NCBI GenBank assembly: GCA_028282725.1
Contig: JANQHF010000066.1
Coordinates: 1 to 64,000 of the forward strand
Length of the DNA: 64,000 nucleotides
Reading direction: 5' to 3'
Source: Saprospiraceae bacterium
GTDB lineage: Bacteria; Bacteroidota; Bacteroidia; Chitinophagales; Saprospiraceae
The notes beneath the pieces are model-generated. The model did not search any database and had not been told where the DNA came from. It saw only the letters and a list, made by a program, of their open reading frames with translations. Each line of letters opens with the position of its first letter. Positions within the stretch are counted from its first letter, which is position 1. The position numbers and the translations under genes were made by a program. This document shows, piece after piece, positions 28,264 through 39,997 of the stretch.

Positions 28264-28940
28264 TGTCAGGAAAGAAATTATTTGTCTCTAACTCTACGGA
28301 GTCAATACGATTATTTGAAAGCGATTGGATGGAAGCTCTGTCCAAGGTTCACTTTTCCGTCCCCTTGATCATTTTTCTTCCGGTGATCGGATTCATGTTC
28401 TACCTTGGATTTTCAGGTACTTCTATGGGCATAGGTGCAGCTTTGGTGTGGATTGTTTTGGGATTTTTATCCTGGACCCTGACAGAATATATTATGCACA
28501 GGTTTGTCTTTCATTTTGAACCCAAATCTGAATGGGGACAGAAGCTCCATTTTATTTTTCACGGCATTCATCATGACTATCCGTGTGACCGGTTAAGATT
28601 GGTTTTGCCACCGTCAGTAAGCATACCGCTTGCCACCGGATTTTTCTTCTTATTCAGAAGTTTTATCCCCGCTCCCGGTCTTTTTGTATTCTTTGGATCC
28701 TTCCTGATCGGTTATTTGATATATGACATGTTCCATTATGCCATCCATCATCTTGAAGTGAAAGGAAAACTATGGAACATCCTGAAAACGCATCACCTGA
28801 AACATCACTATGTCGATCCTCATAAGGGTTATGGGGTAAGTAGTCCGGTCTGGGATTATATTGCACAAAGTCATTTTGAAGAGAGCAACAATCAACCAAA
28901 GGAAGAACTAAAAGAAGTAGAATCCCCGGTGGAAGCCTAG
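28263..28940 (+). CDS. Fatty acid hydroxylase (sterol desaturase superfamily)
   Basis: The 225-residue integral membrane protein has about four hydrophobic segments and the di-iron histidine boxes HRFVFH, HFIFHGIHHDYP, HYAIHH and HHLKHHY, all characteristic of the FA2H/sterol desaturase superfamily. Those closest in architecture 2-hydroxylate the N-acyl chain of sphingolipids. Immediately downstream is serine palmitoyltransferase, so 2-hydroxylation of ceramide acyl chains is the likely role (inference). All expected histidines are present. Confidence 0.88.
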   Translation: MSGKKLFVSNSTESIRLFESDWMEALSKVHFSVPLIIFLPVIGFMFYLGFSGTSMGIGAALVWIVLGFLSWTLTEYIMHRFVFHFEPKSEWGQKLHFIFHGIHHDYPCDRLRLVLPPSVSIPLATGFFFLFRSFIPAPGLFVFFGSFLIGYLIYDMFHYAIHHLEVKGKLWNILKTHHLKHHYVDPHKGYGVSSPVWDYIAQSHFEESNNQPKEELKEVESPVEA

Positions 28941-29003
28941 CCATGACACAATATCCTTATATTTACAACCGAATTCTTAATCAGCATTGTCTGTAAAAAG
29001 TAA

Positions 29004-31336
<2,333 letters not shown>

Positions 31337-31344
<8 letters not shown>

Positions 31345-32332
31345 GGTCTTGATCACGGGATCAAATGGATTTCTGGGAAGCTGGCTTGCCAGAGAGGCAG
31401 CAGGAAGAGGGTTGGATACGTATGCCGCGGTCAGAAAATCTTCCGATTTAAGCTTACTTGAAAATGTACAGGTACATATTTGTACTATTGATTTTGAAGA
31501 CCTGGAGGGACTTGAAGCACTCATGTCGGAACATCGATTTGACTATATCATCCATTGTGCCGGAGTCACCAGGGTTCAAAAAGATGCTCTCTACTTTAAG
31601 GTCAATGCGGACTATTCGGTGTCGCTTGCAAAAGTTGCTCTTAAAGTGATCGGGAGTCAGTTGAAAAAATTCATGTTTATTTCAAGTGTTGAAGCCTATG
31701 GCAGTGCCGATGAGACCGAGAATGGCTACCTGGATAACAATGCTGAAGCGTCACCAAGGACGACATACGGAAGGAGCAAGCTGCGTGCCGAAAAAGAGCT
31801 TACAGCCATACCTTCTTTACCTCTTTTGATTCTCCGGCCTACGGCCATCTTCGGTCCGGGAGAAAAAGATTTGTTTGCGGTATGGAAAACGATCAAACAA
31901 TTCAGGTTTGCCCCGGTGATCGGGAATGCCCGAATCAAATATTCCTTTATCTATGTCAAGGATTTGGCGAGGGTGATTCTTGATGCAACCCTGTCCAATA
32001 TTACCCATAAATCTTATTTCGTCAGCGACGGAAAGGTATACCGGATCAAACAATTTACCGGGGCAATAGCCAGTTCACTGAATGTCAGAACATTTGGAAT
32101 GACCATCCCTTTTGTTCTTCTCGATGGTGTAGTTGCAATCAATAAGATGCTTGACAAGATTACAGGTAAAAAAAGTCTGCTCAACGATGAGCAATTGGCC
32201 AAAATGAAGGCCAGGAATTGGGATTGTGATATTTCAGATCTGGTGTCTGATTTCAATTTCATTCCCGCTTACACCCTGGAGAATGCGATCAACGAATCAA
32301 CGAGTTGGTACCGGGAAAAAGGATGGTTATGA
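31337..32332 (+). CDS. NAD(P)-dependent epimerase/dehydratase, candidate CerR-type reductase
   Basis: A 331-residue extended short-chain dehydrogenase with the Rossmann motif GSNGFLGSW (about 8-16), HCAGVTR, the catalytic SSVEAYG...TYGRSKLRAE (Ser, Tyr-x-x-x-Lys present) and LRPTAIFGPGE. In bacterial ceramide synthesis, an epimerase-family enzyme (CerR) reduces the 3-keto group of ketosphinganine or ketoceramide. The gene overlaps the GNAT gene by 8 nt and ends the spt cluster, supporting that role. Other sugar or steroid substrates cannot be excluded. Confidence 0.72.
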
Positions 32333-32344
32333 TCGGGAAGAAAC

Positions 32345-32467
32345 CTAAAAAATGAGATAAATCAGAGCGATCAGTGTCGACCAGACAATGGCCGGAAGAA
32401 TGAATACTCTCATGATACCCATCTTTTCTTCACTAGTAGTGAGGGATGATTGATAAGGATCGTGCAT
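32345..32467 (-). CDS. Small single-pass membrane protein (40 aa), unrecognised
   Basis: An ATG at 32467 opens a 40-codon frame ending TAG at 32345. The N-terminus is polar (MHDPYQSSLTTSEEKMG), followed by a membrane segment VFILPAIVWSTLIALIYLIF that reaches the C-terminus. Upstream on the minus strand TATATTTG matches the -7 consensus TAnnTTTG and would give a leader of about 18 nt. It fills most of the 207-nt gap between the epimerase and HD genes, on the opposite strand. I do not recognise a family. Coding status is plausible but unproven. Confidence 0.5.
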   Translation of the reverse strand: MHDPYQSSLTTSEEKMGIMRVFILPAIVWSTLIALIYLIF

Positions 32468-32539
32468 CTTTGGCTTGTTTGGGTTTTCAAGTCAAATATA
32501 TTACATTTTATCGTAATATGATAAATAAATTAGTGAGTT

Positions 32540-33202
32540 ATGAAAATATTAGAGCAGGTAGCCCGGGACGTCAGGAATTTGTTGGCCGGTGCCGAGGGAG
32601 GTCATGATTGGTGGCATACTTATCGGGTATGGCAAAATGCTCTTGAATTGGCAAAAACCGAAGAAGTCGATGTATTGACTATTGAATTGGCCTCTCTCCT
32701 GCACGATGTGGCTGATGCTAAATTTCATCAGGGAGATGAGTCCAAGGGACCCCAACTCGCCGGTAAAATCATGGATCAATATCCAATCGACGATGCAACC
32801 AAATCTGCCGTACTGGAGATTATCAGAAATATTTCCTTTAAAAATAGCTTTGACCGGGAGCAGAGACCCAACCCGGAGTTGAATATTGTCCAGGATGCCG
32901 ATCAACTGGAAGCACTGGGTGCAATTGGAATTGCCCGAGCCTTTAGCTACGGAGGGTATATCAACCAACCCATTTTTGACCCGGAATTACCGGCGAAAAG
33001 ATTTACATCCAAGAAAGAGTATAAGAATGCCAGATCCACATCCATTAATCACTTCTATGAAAAACTCTTAACATTAAAAGATCGTATGAATACAGCCCGC
33101 GGTAGAGAACTCGCTGAAACCAGGAGTCAATATATGGTCTCTTTCCTCGAACAATTCTATACAGAAATCGGACATGTACCGGGTTGGCACCATAGTCGGT
33201 AA
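32540..33202 (+). CDS. HD-domain phosphohydrolase (YedJ-like)
   Basis: A 220-residue HD-superfamily protein. Metal ligands visible are His in GGHDWWHTYRVW, the HD pair in SLLHDVADAKFH and the distal Asp in NIVQDADQLEALGAIGIARAF, the pattern of the YedJ/YpgQ group of small HD hydrolases reported to act on nucleotides or pyrophosphate. Length fits (about 215). It overlaps the next gene by 29 nt if that gene begins at its first ATG. Confidence 0.9.
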   Translation: MKILEQVARDVRNLLAGAEGGHDWWHTYRVWQNALELAKTEEVDVLTIELASLLHDVADAKFHQGDESKGPQLAGKIMDQYPIDDATKSAVLEIIRNISFKNSFDREQRPNPELNIVQDADQLEALGAIGIARAFSYGGYINQPIFDPELPAKRFTSKKEYKNARSTSINHFYEKLLTLKDRMNTARGRELAETRSQYMVSFLEQFYTEIGHVPGWHHSR

Positions 33203-34463
33203 TCTAACTGCAATAAACAGATTTTTCATCTTGTGTCTGATCATACTGATGGAAATTGCATGTCATGCGATCTTTCCAATATTTCTGGGATATCCCATTT
33301 CATCGATCCTTTATATTATATGTGGAATTCTTCTTCCCATTCAGACAGCATTGTTTTTTTTCATACCAGCCAAAAGAGAATCGCAGAAATTTCAATTCAT
33401 ACCCCGCAAATTCGCTTACCTGCTGTTCTTTCTTCTTGCTTGTATTATCCTTTATTACTGCGAATCACTATTTGAAATGAACGCTATCGACTACAAGGTG
33501 GCCGATATGCTTCCCGTCATCGATAGAATGTGCCAGAGATTTCTCATCAATCAGGAAGTCTACGCCATCATCCCGGAAATATGGGACGGCATTCAACCGG
33601 TATATCTTCCCGCAATGTGGTTGCCATTTTGTATCTCTACCCTATTTGAATGGGACTTGAGATGGATTTCTGTCTTAGCTTTGATGACAGGTATTTTCTT
33701 GAGCCATAGGAGCCTGTTATTAAAGAATAAATTGAATGCAGGAATTCTTATGTCCGTCGTACTTCCTCTCCTTGTGCTCCTGATTTCAATTTTGATCCTG
33801 GATAATACGATGATTACTCTTACAGAAGAGCCCATTATTATTGGATACTATCTCATACTTGGATTTGCAATAGCCAACAAGAGATGGATTCTTTGTGGCC
33901 TTGTCCTGGCACTGTGTATAAGCAGCCGCTTCATTATCGTACCCTGGCTGATCATTTGGATGTGTATGCTATTATTCCTTCGCTATCGATACATATTCAC
34001 CAGAGTCACAATACCATTCATTGTCGTCACCTCTGTTCTCTTTATTGGTACGGATGCATTCAGACATATAGAGCTTTTTTTTACCCTGCCCGATCATTAT
34101 TTGCAATCCGTATTGGGTCAACAGGAAAAATACAGGCCCATTATCAACGAAAGTCTGGGTATTGCCAAGTTTCTGCCATTCCAAAATCTCGGCGTCTTAC
34201 ATAATCTCATGCTGGTTCTTTCTGTTGCCATTCCACTAATTGGCCTGATCCATTATTCTAAGCTCAAGCACCTAATACCCTTCCACATATATTCCTTGAT
34301 CCTGCTGAAGAGTTACCTGGTCGTCATTTACAATACCCTGAGCCTACCATATTCCTACCTGTTCTATACATCCACATTTTTCTCATTGACCCTTTTGGTA
34401 AGCATGCTTCAAACAGATGTAAATCCGGAGGACCCAAACCCTAAGAATCTCGAAATGTACTAA
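33174..34463 (+). CDS. Polytopic membrane protein, unrecognised (GT-C-like?)
   Basis: A 429-residue protein with about ten to twelve hydrophobic segments separated by short loops, one of them an extended charged periplasmic-type loop around 95-130 (DMLPVIDRMCQRFLINQEVY). The topology recalls GT-C glycosyltransferases or DUF2029-type mannosyltransferases, but I see no convincing DD/DE catalytic motif. The family is therefore left open. The first ATG overlaps the HD gene by 29 nt; a start at a later codon such as MEIACH is possible. The 3' end overlaps the convergent holA by 4 nt. Confidence 0.65.
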   Translation: MYRVGTIVGNLTAINRFFILCLIILMEIACHAIFPIFLGYPISSILYIICGILLPIQTALFFFIPAKRESQKFQFIPRKFAYLLFFLLACIILYYCESLFEMNAIDYKVADMLPVIDRMCQRFLINQEVYAIIPEIWDGIQPVYLPAMWLPFCISTLFEWDLRWISVLALMTGIFLSHRSLLLKNKLNAGILMSVVLPLLVLLISILILDNTMITLTEEPIIIGYYLILGFAIANKRWILCGLVLALCISSRFIIVPWLIIWMCMLLFLRYRYIFTRVTIPFIVVTSVLFIGTDAFRHIELFFTLPDHYLQSVLGQQEKYRPIINESLGIAKFLPFQNLGVLHNLMLVLSVAIPLIGLIHYSKLKHLIPFHIYSLILLKSYLVVIYNTLSLPYSYLFYTSTFFSLTLLVSMLQTDVNPEDPNPKNLEMY

Positions 34464-35479
34464 TTGGCTGTAACTTGTAATTGAAGAATGTGTGCCACCA
34501 ATTCACGCAAAATGCCTTGTGGATTTTTCCTGTTCAATCCTTTTGACATGGCATCAGCTTCGGTAATTCTGGAATACGCGATCGAAAGGTTTTCAACCCC
34601 GTAACGACGAGCCATCTGCCGGTATTCTTTTACAAAATTTGGGTACGTTCCGATCATCCTGGCCAATTGAGCATCGTCTTTCCTGAAGTGTTGCGCCACG
34701 ACAAAGACTTTTTCGAAATAAGAAGCCATGCCCGGGAGGATCTTTTGCAGTGGATGTTCTTTGCCATGTTGCTCAAGATTTCCCGTGATCATGTGCGTTT
34801 TGGCAACATCCCCGTTGCTGATCGCTTTTAACAGGGCAAAGACATCGAAGTCCCTGGAGATACCAATAAATTTCTTCACAGTCTCCGGTCCAATCATTTG
34901 GTCGGGATTTGAAATCTTTAATTTTTGGATTTCGTTGGTTATTTTTTTGAGATTTGTCCCGAGGTATTGACACAGGACTGCAATCGCTTCATTTGTCAAA
35001 CTCAGGTTTTCTGATCCGGCATATTGCTGCACCCAGTCGAAAATCCTGTATTCAGGAATTCGATTAGAAGTAAAAAAGCCAACTCGATCTGACTTCTTGG
35101 CGTCTTTGACCCACTTGACTCTTCCGTCAATTTTTTTCTTGTGAGCAATGGCGAGGACTGTCGATTCCGACGGTCTTTTAAAATACGTCTCCAATGACTT
35201 TAAATCCCTCATGAATTGAGCCTCTTTTAACAGGACAATGCGTCTTTCCGACATCATCGGAAATTGCCTTGCGTGATCCAGGACCTGTTTGGCATCGATC
35301 TCACGTCCATAGAGTATCGACAGGTTAAAGGATTTCTCTGCATCTGTTAGTAGTTGATTTTCAATAAGATCAGTGACCTCGTCAATAAAGAAGGGCTCAT
35401 CGCCCTGTAACAGGTAAATGGGTAAGACGGCACCCTTGTCAATATCCCTCCGGATGGCTCCTACCGACGAATACTCCAT
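34460..35479 (-). CDS. holA: DNA polymerase III delta subunit HolA
   Basis: HolA is the clamp-loader subunit that opens the beta sliding clamp. The 339-residue protein has the N-terminal LPIYLLQGDEPFFIDEVTDLIE (about 18-39, the family LYLLYGEEPFLI pattern), NLSILYGREIDAKQVLDHARQFPMMSERRIVLLKEAQ, and the lid and collar domains with YLGTNLKKITNEIQKL, all typical of delta in Bacteroidota. As expected, the P-loop is not functional. It is convergent with the preceding membrane protein gene, with stops overlapping by 4 nt. Confidence 0.93.
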   Translation of the reverse strand: MEYSSVGAIRRDIDKGAVLPIYLLQGDEPFFIDEVTDLIENQLLTDAEKSFNLSILYGREIDAKQVLDHARQFPMMSERRIVLLKEAQFMRDLKSLETYFKRPSESTVLAIAHKKKIDGRVKWVKDAKKSDRVGFFTSNRIPEYRIFDWVQQYAGSENLSLTNEAIAVLCQYLGTNLKKITNEIQKLKISNPDQMIGPETVKKFIGISRDFDVFALLKAISNGDVAKTHMITGNLEQHGKEHPLQKILPGMASYFEKVFVVAQHFRKDDAQLARMIGTYPNFVKEYRQMARRYGVENLSIAYSRITEADAMSKGLNRKNPQGILRELVAHILQLQVTAN

Positions 35480-35716
35480 AGATGATTCGGTGTGTTAAAA
35501 TTCAGGATTTAAAAATACACCGAAGATCCATAGCAGGCTTGCCATATAGAGAAATCCTGCACTTTAGTCCCGGTATTTATTCTTAACATCTAATTAATTA
35601 TTCCATTAACTTAATAATAACGTAATTCCCGTAACGATTACATGGAATGATACGTCTTGAATGTATCTGTATAATTTGAACTGTCTGTTCATAATTATCA
35701 ACCTAAATCAACAAAC

Positions 35717-36277
35717 ATGATCAGAACATTTACTTTAGGATTCTTTCTCCTCCTCTTCCTGGCACAGACCAACGCACAGCGCGAAGAAACGCTCTTTAAT
35801 AATCATGGGGGGATAGACTTCACCGGTGTATGGGGAGGAAGCACGAATGCGCTCGTGGATTTCAACAACGATTTTAATCTCAACAGCGGTGGCTTTTTTG
35901 TTTTTGAGCTCAACAATGATTTTCTCATCGGATGGTCAGGTTATAAGTCAGACATCACGGATATGGGTGAGAATATCGAAATCAAGGGAAATGACCTCTT
36001 CCTGGGGTATACTTTTAACAGTGAAAGATTGATTCATCCCCTCATCTATCTTCAGACGGGAAGTGGAAAATTAGAGGTTGAAGATGTGGGAAGCGATCGC
36101 GTCTTCGTTGCACAACCCACAGTCGGCGTCGAAGCAAACATTGCCAGGTTTTTTAGATTGAGCATCGACGGAGGTTATCGATTTTTCAGTGGAAATGACC
36201 TTACAGGATTCGAGGACAGGGATTTTGCCGGACCTGTGCTCAACCTCCGACTTAAATTTGGGTGGAGCTGGGATTAG
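35717..36277 (+). CDS. Outer-membrane beta-barrel protein
   Basis: A 186-residue exported protein: signal peptide MIRTFTLGFFLLLFLAQTNA followed by alternating strands with glycine and aromatic residues (GGIDFTGVWGGSTNALVDF, FVFELNNDFLIGWSG, LFLGYTFNSERLIHPLIYLQTG) and a terminal strand LNLRLKFGW. This is the small porin-like barrel type common in Bacteroidota. No specific function is visible. The upstream 237-nt gap is AT-rich and holds the promoter regions of this gene and holA. Confidence 0.78.
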   Translation: MIRTFTLGFFLLLFLAQTNAQREETLFNNHGGIDFTGVWGGSTNALVDFNNDFNLNSGGFFVFELNNDFLIGWSGYKSDITDMGENIEIKGNDLFLGYTFNSERLIHPLIYLQTGSGKLEVEDVGSDRVFVAQPTVGVEANIARFFRLSIDGGYRFFSGNDLTGFEDRDFAGPVLNLRLKFGWSWD

Positions 36278-36334
36278 GAAATCTATCCAAGTCGATCAGA
36301 ACATGGGTGAACGATGGTGAACTATCTTTAGTTC

Positions 36335-37201
36335 ATGGAACTTGCTTCAGAATGGGTTGATATTCTGTCCCGTCACTTCAATCAAGAAATTGAAAAGATC
36401 ATAAAGGTGCATGGCGGAGACATCAACGATGCTGTTCGTTTTGATGTCCGGGGTCAATCGTATTTTTTCAAGTATCTCGAAGGAAAAGTAAAACACCGCA
36501 TGCATCTTGCCGAAGTGGAGGGATTAAAGGCCATAGAAGGCACCGGTACCGTTGCCGTACCTTCTGATTATGAAGTGTTGGAATCTAACCGGGGGTCAGG
36601 CATTGTCATGAAATACATTGATACTGCTCCGGAATCCCGCTCATATTGGAAAAAATTGGGGACGGGCCTGGCATTACTCCACCAACAATCATCAGATCAA
36701 TTTGGATTCTCCATCGACAACTATATTGGCACACTTGACCAGAAAAATTCGTGGCAAAGCGATTGGTCTGCATTCTATGCCGCTCAGAGAATTTTACCCT
36801 TGATCGCGTTATCATTCGACAACTCATATCTGGGAAAGGCAGAACTCCGAATGGCAGACAAGTTCTGCAACCGAATCAATGAAATTTACCCTGAGGAAAA
36901 ACCCTCCTTGATCCACGGCGATCTCTGGTCAGGTAATGTGCTCTGTGATCATCATCAAAATCCCGTTCTCATTGACCCTGCCACTTTTTATGGTCATAGA
37001 GAAATGGACATTGCTATGTCCCAACTATTCGGAGGTTTTCATGAGGACTACCTGGAGAGCTACCATGAACAATACCCGTTGTGTAAAGGGTGGCAATCCA
37101 GGCTGAGATATGGTCAGTTGTATTATTTACTTGTCCATCTCGTACTGTTCGGCCTTTCCTACAAGGCAAGTGTTCTGTCCATTCTGAAGGAATTTCAGTG
37201 A
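36335..37201 (+). CDS. Fructosamine kinase family protein
   Basis: The 288-residue protein matches the fructosamine-3-kinase/ketosamine-3-kinase family within the aminoglycoside phosphotransferase fold. It has INDAVRFDVRGQSYFFKY (nucleotide loop and lysine), VPSDYEVLESNRGSGIVMKYID, LGTGLALLHQQSSDQFGFSIDNYIGTL, the Brenner-type catalytic HGDLWSGNVLC and the metal-binding LIDPATFYGHREMDIAMSQLFGGF. It probably phosphorylates glycated amines to allow deglycation. All catalytic residues are present. It stands 57 nt after the barrel gene. Confidence 0.93.
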   Translation: MELASEWVDILSRHFNQEIEKIIKVHGGDINDAVRFDVRGQSYFFKYLEGKVKHRMHLAEVEGLKAIEGTGTVAVPSDYEVLESNRGSGIVMKYIDTAPESRSYWKKLGTGLALLHQQSSDQFGFSIDNYIGTLDQKNSWQSDWSAFYAAQRILPLIALSFDNSYLGKAELRMADKFCNRINEIYPEEKPSLIHGDLWSGNVLCDHHQNPVLIDPATFYGHREMDIAMSQLFGGFHEDYLESYHEQYPLCKGWQSRLRYGQLYYLLVHLVLFGLSYKASVLSILKEFQ

Positions 37202-37305
37202 TCACCACAGACGTAAAAATTATGGGTTCCATACTGACAAATTGCTGAAGTGCAAACCTCGCTACATTAGTTTTGCTAACTTTGAATCTTTCGTAGAATT
37301 TTCCA

Positions 37306-39927
37306 TTGAAACCGACAAAGAAAAAGGTAACCCCCTTGATGAAGCAGTACTTCGAGATGAAATCGAAGCATAAGGATGCTTTATTACTCTTTCGTGTTGG
37401 AGACTTTTATGAAACTTTCGGCGAAGACGCGATCAAGGCCTCCGAAGCCCTGGGAATTGTCCTCACTTCGAGGAATAACGGAGGATCCAACATTGAATTG
37501 GCCGGTTTTCCCCATCATTCCCTGGACATGTATTTACCCAAGCTCGTCCGTCATGGTTTCCGCGTTGCTATTTGTGAACAGTTGGAAAAACCCAGTCGCG
37601 AAAAAAAGATCGTAAAGAGAGGTGTCACGGATGTCGTTACGCCGGGCGTTGGCACTCATGACAATTTGCTCGATCATAAAGAAAATAACTACCTGGCATC
37701 CATCCACGTATCCGGTCATGACCAGGGTGGAGTATCATTTCTCGATCTTTCTACCGGTGATTTTCATTTATTTGAAGGAGATCTAGGCTCCATCGTCAAA
37801 TTGATCAATACCTATAATCCAAAGGAGGTCCTTCACGCCAAGAAAACCGCCCGGCTCATCAGCGACCATTTGGGCTCTTCATTCTACACCTATGCTCTCG
37901 ATGACTGGATTTGGCAATATGACTATTGCCGCGATCAATTACTCGACCTGTTCAAGGTAAAGAATTTGAAAGGATATGGTATTGAGCAATTTGAGCAAGG
38001 ACAGATTGCTGCAGGTGTCATCCTTCACTACCTGGAGCAAAACCATCATTCCGATTTACAACATATCAATAAAATCAACAGGATAAAGCTGGACCAATAC
38101 CTTTGGCTGGATCAATTTACCATCAGGAATCTTGAGCTCATCTCAAGCAACCATCCTTCGGGGATTCCTCTCTTTCAGATCCTGGATCACACGATCACGC
38201 CAATGGGGGCCCGTCTGTTGAAAAAATGGATCATGCTGCCACTGACCAATCTAAAAGCCATCCGGCATCGATTGAATATTGTCACTGGCCTCTTTCAGAA
38301 TGACGAAAGCGTGAAGGACCTGGACGAACATCTGAAAGGCATCAGTGATCTGGAACGAATTATAGCAAAGGTGGCTTTGGGAAGGGTCAATCCGAGAGAG
38401 GTTGCCAACCTGTCTTCATCCTTGAACAATATCGCAAAGTTAAAAGAGGCCTTTCCAAATGCAGACACACCCGAGTTCCTGGAACTTGTTGATCAATTAA
38501 ATCCATTAAAAAAGCTTTGCGAGAGAGTCGGACAGGCAATCAGGGAAAATCCACCCCTCCAAATCAATAAAGGAGGTGTTATTGCCGACGGCTATAACAA
38601 TGATCTTGACGAGTTACGCGGTTTGATCAAAAATAGTAAGGAATATCTCAATGAACTATTACAATTTGAAATTACCCAGACGGGCATCTCAAATTTAAAG
38701 GTCGGATTTAATAATGTGTTTGGCTACTATTTCGAAGTAACCAATAAATACAAGGATGCAGGATTAGTGCCTGATCATTGGACCCGGAAACAGACCTTAA
38801 CCAATGCAGAAAGATATATATCAGAGGAGTTAAAGAGCCTTGAATCGAAAATACTTGGAGCAGAGGAAAAAATAATCAGTCTTGAATCAGATCTCTTTGG
38901 CGATTTAATTGAGTGGCTCAAAAACTTTATTGTTCCCATCCAGAGAAATGCCACAATCATCGCTGAACTGGATTGCCTGAACTCATTTGCCAAGCTTTCG
39001 CGAAGAAACCAGTATTGCAAACCCAAAATCAACGATGGACTGGACATTGTTGTTAGACAAGGACGACATCCCGTCATAGAAGCACACCTTCCTCTTGGTG
39101 ATTCCTACATTCCCAATGACATTCATATTGGAAATGAAAATGAGCAAATCCTGTTGATAACAGGTCCTAATATGTCCGGAAAGTCCGCAATCCTCAGACA
39201 GACGGCACTGATCTGCCTGATGGCACAAATGGGCTGTTACGTTCCTGCCCAGGAGGCTTCGATCGGAATAGTGGATCGAATTTTCACCAGGGTCGGAGCT
39301 TCGGATAACATTTCCAGCGGGGAATCCACCTTCATGGTCGAAATGACCGAGACGTCATCGATCATGAATAATTTGTCCAAAAAAAGTCTTATTCTCCTGG
39401 ATGAAATTGGTCGGGGAACAAGCACATATGATGGCATTTCTATTGCATGGTCGATCGTAGAATACCTGCATGAATCCAAAGAACGTCCGAAGACCTTGTT
39501 TGCAACGCATTATCACGAACTCAGTCAACTTTCTGATAAGTACGATCGCATCAAAAATTATAATGTTGCCACTAAAGAGCTAGGAGACCGGATTGTCTTT
39601 CTGCGCAAACTCATTCCTGGTAGCTCCAATCAAAGCTTCGGAATTCAGGTTGCCCAAATGGCTGGCCTGCCTAAAGAAATTGTGAACAGGGCTAATCAGA
39701 TCCTGAAAATTTTACAGGAAAAATCCGTTGATGACAAATCAAAGACTACAAATAAGCTGGACCAATTGGATAAACATGAAACGACGGGTCAACTTATGAT
39801 GTTTGCCCCGGATCCTAAATCAAGTGAGATCATCAAGGAACTGAACAAGATCGATATCAATGTCATGACACCAATCGAATGCATGCTGAAGCTTCAGTCC
39901 CTGATTAAAAAATTGAAATCAAACTAA
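37306..39927 (+). CDS. mutS: DNA mismatch repair protein MutS
   Basis: MutS recognises mismatches and recruits MutL. The 873-residue protein has the mismatch-binding Phe-x-Glu in VGDFYETFG, the connector, lever and clamp domains, and the ABC ATPase with P-loop GPNMSGKS (about 620; the serine is followed by alanine rather than threonine, as commonly in Bacteroidota), SSGESTFMVEM signature, LLDEIGRGTSTYDG Walker B and FATHYHELSQL. The start is TTG at 37306: an in-frame TAG lies four codons upstream and the conserved TPLMKQY segment requires a start before the first ATG. A TAACTTTG -7-like box (37277-37284) gives a leader of about 15 nt. Confidence 0.98.
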   Translation: MKPTKKKVTPLMKQYFEMKSKHKDALLLFRVGDFYETFGEDAIKASEALGIVLTSRNNGGSNIELAGFPHHSLDMYLPKLVRHGFRVAICEQLEKPSREKKIVKRGVTDVVTPGVGTHDNLLDHKENNYLASIHVSGHDQGGVSFLDLSTGDFHLFEGDLGSIVKLINTYNPKEVLHAKKTARLISDHLGSSFYTYALDDWIWQYDYCRDQLLDLFKVKNLKGYGIEQFEQGQIAAGVILHYLEQNHHSDLQHINKINRIKLDQYLWLDQFTIRNLELISSNHPSGIPLFQILDHTITPMGARLLKKWIMLPLTNLKAIRHRLNIVTGLFQNDESVKDLDEHLKGISDLERIIAKVALGRVNPREVANLSSSLNNIAKLKEAFPNADTPEFLELVDQLNPLKKLCERVGQAIRENPPLQINKGGVIADGYNNDLDELRGLIKNSKEYLNELLQFEITQTGISNLKVGFNNVFGYYFEVTNKYKDAGLVPDHWTRKQTLTNAERYISEELKSLESKILGAEEKIISLESDLFGDLIEWLKNFIVPIQRNATIIAELDCLNSFAKLSRRNQYCKPKINDGLDIVVRQGRHPVIEAHLPLGDSYIPNDIHIGNENEQILLITGPNMSGKSAILRQTALICLMAQMGCYVPAQEASIGIVDRIFTRVGASDNISSGESTFMVEMTETSSIMNNLSKKSLILLDEIGRGTSTYDGISIAWSIVEYLHESKERPKTLFATHYHELSQLSDKYDRIKNYNVATKELGDRIVFLRKLIPGSSNQSFGIQVAQMAGLPKEIVNRANQILKILQEKSVDDKSKTTNKLDQLDKHETTGQLMMFAPDPKSSEIIKELNKIDINVMTPIECMLKLQSLIKKLKSN

Positions 39928-39955
39928 AAGACCCCGAAAATTACGAGGCCTTTTT
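39926..39955. terminator. Bidirectional terminator between mutS and the OmpA-family gene
   Basis: Stem 39930-39936 / 39944-39950. As minus-strand RNA it is GGCCUCG/CGGGGUC with two G-U pairs, followed by TTTT; as plus-strand RNA one mismatch interrupts the stem, but TTTTT follows at 39951-39955. It starts 3 nt after the mutS stop and lies about 47 nt beyond the stop of the convergent gene, so it probably serves both. Confidence 0.55.
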
Positions 39956-39997
39956 GAAAAAACGTTTCTAACTATTTTATCTTCCTACTCTTATAAT

